From Hermatobates lingyangjiaoensis (Eukaryota > Arthropoda > Insecta > Hemiptera > Hermatobatidae), in assembly GCA_026182355.1 (NCBI GenBank), contig JAPFBL010000235.1:665001-729000 (forward strand): a stretch of 64,000 nucleotides of DNA, written 5' to 3'. This document shows, piece by piece, positions 59,416 to 64,000 of the stretch. The notes beneath the pieces are model-generated. The model ran no database searches. It was given only the letters and a program-made list of their open reading frames with translations, and was not told where the DNA came from. Position 1 is the stretch's first letter; each line of letters begins with the position of its first letter. A program made the translations under genes and the position numbers.

Positions 59416-61304
59416 CTGAATTAAGTGATATAATTCTTACGATCAGTAATATAATTTTTTTATATAAAAATTAATATAAACTCTTAGCTCTATGATTTTC
59501 AATAGCAAAAAAAATAGCAGAAAAAGCAAACCACATCCAACCTCGTTTCCTTGTATAGCCCCCACATAAAAACAACACATGCTATACAGTCAAAACTGTG
59601 AACATACGATAGTGACCAGTGTATTAAAACAACAACAACAACAACAATTTTAGAGTGCAACAAATCCAGAGTTACCTTACTTTTTGATCACACCTCGTAG
59701 GTAAAATGTACCAATTTACACAATAATTTAAATGATTAATTGGTACACAAGAATACTCATCAAGGCATTTGAATAATGGCTTAGTTTGCCTCATTTCCAT
59801 TTTAAAAAATATTTTTTTTTTTTCTATGAAAAAAAAACTTGGAAATCATGTTCCAACTCCACATGAAACTTTTGCTATGGTAATCTTCACATTAACATGT
59901 TTGTAAAAACTTTGTCTATAATTTCACAAATTACAAGTATATACGAGTAAGTATAATTTGTGTATTTATAATTATATATAAGGTGTTATATAAGTATGAG
60001 TAAGCACTATATATTGACAGCCTGCACAATTGTACAATTGCAATGAAACGTTTCACTGTATTTACACAACATGTAAAAAATAAAAATTATTGGTGTACAA
60101 CCTTAAAACATTAAAACGATATTTTTTCTGTTCCATTTTTTAATATAAAGTAAATATTATATGATAAATATATAGTTATATACTGTGAACACATGATCAT
60201 GACAAGTGTACAAACACAACAACAACAAAATGTTTTAAGTTACAGTGTACAGAGCACGCGAAAATCAAAAAGACGTTTTGATTACACCTCGTATGCAAGA
60301 ATGTTGTGAAAATGGATTGTAATGGACAATAATAGATCAAAGTTAGTAAGAAACACAAAATGAAAGTCAAAGCACACTTTTACAGAGAAGGGTGAAAACA
60401 ATTACTATAACTAAGCACATGCTGGGTTAAAAAAGAAATAACCAAAGAAAAGCAGGTAAAAATAAGAAAAGTAAAAAAAAAAAATCAATGAATTTCGAAA
60501 TTGAACATTGTTAGTTTTGATAATAAAAATTTTAGTAGTATGAAAGTATGTTTCATACTACTAAAAGAGTTTGAAAATCAAGAGAAGGTATAAATTAGTG
60601 TTTTCCAAAGTGGTCCACATGTACCCCCAGATGTCCATGAGAAAAACTAATATTTTAAGGTCCATAGCATGCGTTACCACTCTATGATAAGTTTATATTA
60701 GTATATCTGGATAACATAACTAAAATTATATGAAAGTCCAGCAAGAATGTTCAAAATATTATAAAACATGAGACCCAATATTCTAGTTAATTTGTTCCAA
60801 TGTTTTAAAAAGTTTGAATTGCATTTTTTTTTTCCTATTTTCAAAACGGATTCTTTTACAAATTATTTCATCATACTTTATAAAATGTTAATAAAGGAAT
60901 ATTTTGTTATTGTTTCAAATTTTTATTGTATTTGGACAACACGTTGTAAATAAAATGAAATTATTTAAATGTTACACTTTTCACTTGCCTGAAAACAAAT
61001 ACTTGTTTGAAAATTTACACATGCGCATTATAATTTAAATATCCGGGGGGTAAGGTAGGCTATATTCCCAGATAATAATATAGCTTTCAAACATCTGTCG
61101 CTATCTTTGATTACATAATTATATTAGTACTACAATTTGCTGTATTTGCACATGATTTAGTTTAATCAGTTGGTTCATATTTGATATGTAATTTTGAAAC
61201 TAGTCATCTATTTAATAAAAGTTTTACCTTTTTTAACATTGGATTATTAACTGTTTCATTATTAAAAAAAAAGTTAGCTATAGTAAAGAAACAAAAAGTC
61301 ATTC

Positions 61305-62280
61305 CAGTAGAACCTCGTAGTACGAGTGCTTTCTTGTACGAGTAATTCGATTTACGAGCAACCATCCATAAGAATTTTTTGTAAAAATTCGTAGTGCGAG
61401 CAACCGCCTTCATCACGCCTAGATGATCTCCGTTATAAGTTTAGTAGATTAATTAAACATGATTATTTCCTGCATGCATTTATTGTTCAAGATTATTCAT
61501 ATAACATATACAGTATTGTTTATTTATTGGAATTGTACTTTTTCAGTTCAAAAAATAAACTTTAAAACCGGCATTTTGGGGATGGAAGGGATTATTTAAT
61601 TTCATATTAATTTTAATGTGAAAAATTACTTCGTAATACGAGTCAATCAGGATATCCTATACAATTTAGGGACCCCACTTTCTACATGTAAGCTTTGGAT
61701 CAGACAAAGAATTGATGAACGCATCAAACAAAGGTGGTCTGAGGAGGACACGTGTCTTATTTCAAAGCAGTTGTGGCCTTCTTGTAATTCTAGAAGAACT
61801 AAGGATCTTCTTTCTAGGAATAGAAGAGATGTAGCCAATGTGATCGCTGTTTCCACGGGACACTGGCTCGTAGGTAGACACGCCACCAGAATAAGATTGG
61901 AGACGAGGGATTTTTGCAGGGCATGTCAGAACGAGGAAGAGGAAGAGACAATTTCTCACTTTCTCTGTCAATGCTCTGGTCTGGCTCAAAGAAGGAAAGA
62001 AGCACTAGGAGAATATTTCTTTGACAATCTTGAGAACTTAGCATCCACTGGGTATCAGCGATCTGTTTAGATTTATTGTTCTCTCGAGATGGTTCGAGTG
62101 GACCAGGGACAGGGAAGAATAGCCCCAATTCCTTTTTGTGGTATCACAAGGGGCCGGCTTGCGGCCTATGTGTGTTCTCTCTCAGGACGGCCACTGTAAC
62201 CTAACCTAACCTAATACGAGTCAATAACAATATGAGCTCAGTCGGGGAACGAACTAAAATTGTGCTACAAAGTTCTACGG
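61305..62280. mobile_element. Pogo/Tigger-like element carrying a LINE insertion
   Basis: The left end CAGTAGAACCTCGTAGTAC and the right end (inverse) CCGTAGAACTTTGTAGCAC form a terminal inverted repeat. Internal TACGAG motifs recur. Without the LINE insertion it is about 400 bases and has no transposase frame. Confidence 0.6.
61648..62211 (+). mobile_element. 5'-truncated LINE with CCTAA tail
   Basis: Flanked by a 14-bp duplication TAATACGAGTCAAT (61634-61647 and 62212-62225). The open frame (to 62070) reads LWIRQRIDERIKQRWSEEDT ... STGHWLVGRH ... CRACQNEEEEETISHFLCQC: the C-terminus of a Jockey/R1-type reverse transcriptase protein with its CCHC motif. The 3' end GTGGTATCACAAGGGGCC...CTAACCTAACC is shared with SINE type A, which suggests the SINE uses this LINE's machinery. 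Confidence 0.85.
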
Positions 62281-62299
62281 TTTGTTGTAAAATTGTATC

Positions 62300-63440
62300 C
62301 TTCAGTAACAGATTCTACTTATACTTCCCTACTCTTTCCATTAATCAGATATATTTTATCAATCTATCAGAAAAAGAAATATAAACAAAAGGAATGAATG
62401 TTTAAATAGACATTAGTATGGTATCTCAACGTACATTCACCAAAGAAACAAATGAACAGAGTTACTCCATGTTACTACTAAGCATAAAATAATTAGTATT
62501 CGACTCTCGAGTTTCCCTACTTCAAATAACCGTACTTTCAAGTTTCCGTACTTTCTTTTCCGAATAGCATAAATTATCATCATGGTATTGGCAATTCATG
62601 ATAAGGGCCTAGCCTAGCCTAGGGTACTCCAATTGTGTTATATTATACAAAATATACCTTTATTAATCATAAACAATATTATTACTACTTATTTTAATGT
62701 ATAATAAACATAAACGAACTCTATCCACTAGTATTTGATGATTGTGATTTAAAGCAAAGTGAGTCAGGGAATAAACTCGCTATCCTCCCTTCTCATGTGC
62801 CTACACTAATTCAATTTCATTCAAATCGGTCATTACAGTATTTAGCCAGTCTAACCATACTAAACTGTGTTGAGGTTAGGCTATATATCCTATGGTACGT
62901 CTTGGCCTGCCGTCAACTGTTAAAATAGGCTTTTTTTTGGTAAATATAAGTTTATTATGTATTAATAATAGTATTTAATTAAATTAAATATGTAATTTGC
63001 TAAAGTAAATGAAAGTGAGATAGCCTAGCCTTTCTAGAAGGTTTTAGTGAAGTTATACATATGGTATGTCTTGGTATGTAATAAACCACTTAGTCTACTC
63101 CACTTTCCATTAGGCTACCACTTACTAGTGTTACCAATTTCCGGCCTTTTCTGTTTCCGGACCTCTCTCGGTATTATATTAGTACGTAAATTCGACGGTC
63201 AAGTGTATACTTGACAAGTAAATAGAGTATACAGAGAGACAAGTAAATAAATCTACGTTTACATTGCAGGACATAGATCCATCAGTGAATCAAGAAAAAT
63301 TGTTTTGTCATAGTATTTATTTAAATTAAATGTGTAATGTGCTAAGCCTAGCCTTTCTAGAAAGTTTTAGTGGAGTTATATATATGGTATATTGGTATGT
63401 AATAAACCAATAGTCATAGGCGTGTTGAATATTTCGGTAT
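62300..63440. other. Region 5' of TAF1B exons, nothing coding recognised
   Basis: AT-rich, with (GCCTA)n at about 62608-62625 and repeat segments related to 31.87-32.34 kb. I looked on the minus strand for a CxxC zinc-ribbon exon of TAF1B and did not find one. Confidence 0.4.
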
Positions 63441-63443
63441 TAG

Positions 63444-63780
63444 GGGGTAAGATCGGGTCTAAAAAATCCAGAAATGCCCGAGGGTATTAAAACCCGATCG
63501 GGCTCAGGCCGAGAATATATTTTGAATTTTATTCTCCACCATCCAAGCAAATCTCAGTCATCTGTTTTTATCCAAATTATTTATTTTATAACAAGTATTC
63601 CTTCGTTTATATCTATACATGGTTTTAGTATACATAATATATAAATATATATTTATTTTAAAAAAAGTTACCGAGAGAGAAGCCCGGAACGGACAATCGA
63701 ACGTAATAATTGACATTTTGGGCCCAACCTAGCCCGAATTTCGGGTCGGATCAGGTTCAGGCTTAAGATCTTACCCCAAT
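63444..63780. mobile_element. Possible MITE with GGGGTAAGATC ends
   Basis: GGGGTAAGATC and its inverse GATCTTACCCC bound a segment with CCCGATCGGGC and GGGCCCAACC. The TATTA/CGGTAT flanks do not give a clean duplication. Confidence 0.5.
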
Positions 63781-63951
63781 CGGTATCCATTAGATCAGCG
63801 AAGTTAAGTTACATTAGATGTGATTACTGCTTAGATGGCTGATATCACGAGCTTTAGTCATTTCTTTACCCATATTTAATAAATACTGAATTATAAATAT
63901 GCCATATAATTTTACATTGCCCTACAAATGTAACCGTGGGATAAAGGTCTG

Positions 63952-64000
63952 GTTCGGTTAGGTTACAGTCACATAGAACACATATAAACCGAATATTGGC
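63952..64000 (-). repeat. SINE/LINE type A tail, cut by window end
   Basis: GGTTAGGTTACAGTCACATA is the inverse of the CCTAA-ending tail and continues beyond the window. Confidence 0.7.

Larger units (their letters stand above)
58364..59704. mobile_element. Tc1/mariner-like element with nested repeats
   Basis: Terminal repeats TAGGAGGTGTAACAAACAAG and, inverted, TACGAGGTGTGATCAAAAAG, next to TA dinucleotides. Subterminal inverse copies hold GCATGTGTTGTTTTTATG. Inside are the minus-strand tandem units and a SINE. A partial copy of the right end is at 60180-60295. Confidence 0.65.

Noticed and set aside
61204..61416. Minus-strand ORF as a TAF1B N-terminal exon
   Set aside because: The sequence belongs to the pogo/Tigger-like element ends and has no CxxC zinc ribbon.

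Overview
This is AT-rich nuclear DNA from an animal, most likely an arthropod. The protein-coding content is two intron-rich genes, both on the minus strand, whose exons make up only a few percent of the window. The arthropod suggestion rests mainly on retroposon 3' tails that end in CCTAA repeats, the complement of the arthropod telomere unit TTAGG, plus the density of Penelope-like and foldback elements. The species cannot be named from the sequence.

Gene 1 (about 1.16-18.7 kb, minus) is a tetratricopeptide-repeat protein that resembles outer dynein arm docking complex subunit 4 (ODAD4/TTC25). Eight exons are placed, seven of the eight joins tested by codon phase are consistent where they could be tested, and the stop codon lies at 1162. 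The first exon(s) are not found, and one junction (17.5 to 14.9 kb) does not agree in phase. Gene 2 (about 30.1-58.3 kb, minus) resembles TAF1B, a subunit of the RNA polymerase I initiation factor SL1/TIF-IB. Eight exons join in consistent phase through to the stop at 30116. The N-terminal zinc-ribbon exon(s) were not found and may lie beyond the window.

The rest is repeats. (a) Penelope-like element (PLE) remnants encode GIY-YIG endonuclease ends at 2.45, 42.1, 42.7-43.3 and 45.0 kb. (b) Many foldback palindromes and short tandem arrays carry hammerhead-ribozyme-like motifs with the form CUGANGA - one extra base - hairpin - GAA - self-complementary block A..U - H. The self-complementary block differs between families (ACGCGT, ACCGGT, AGCGCT, AGATCT, AATT, ACGT, ATAT) but stays palindromic. 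(c) A tRNA-derived SINE family has one head and two alternative tails, one of which is shared with a LINE fragment. A second short retroposon is inserted inside one copy with a 14-bp target duplication. (d) Non-autonomous DNA transposons include hAT, Tc1/mariner-like and pogo/Tigger-like elements, several with clear target-site duplications. (e) There are satellites and microsatellites: a CT/CA minisatellite at 21.7-22.7 kb, a ~203-bp array at 41-42 kb, a ~150-bp array at 48.4-49.4 kb and (TA)n tracts. (f) A fragment of 28S rRNA lies in a TAF1B intron.

The most notable signal is the set of hammerhead-like motifs with palindromic helix III. They sit 3' of PLE endonuclease ORFs and are mirrored into long hairpins, one with 307-bp arms that look identical by eye. 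Hammerheads in PLEs are known. The diversity of palindromic cores and the consistent one-base offset in this single window deserve testing.
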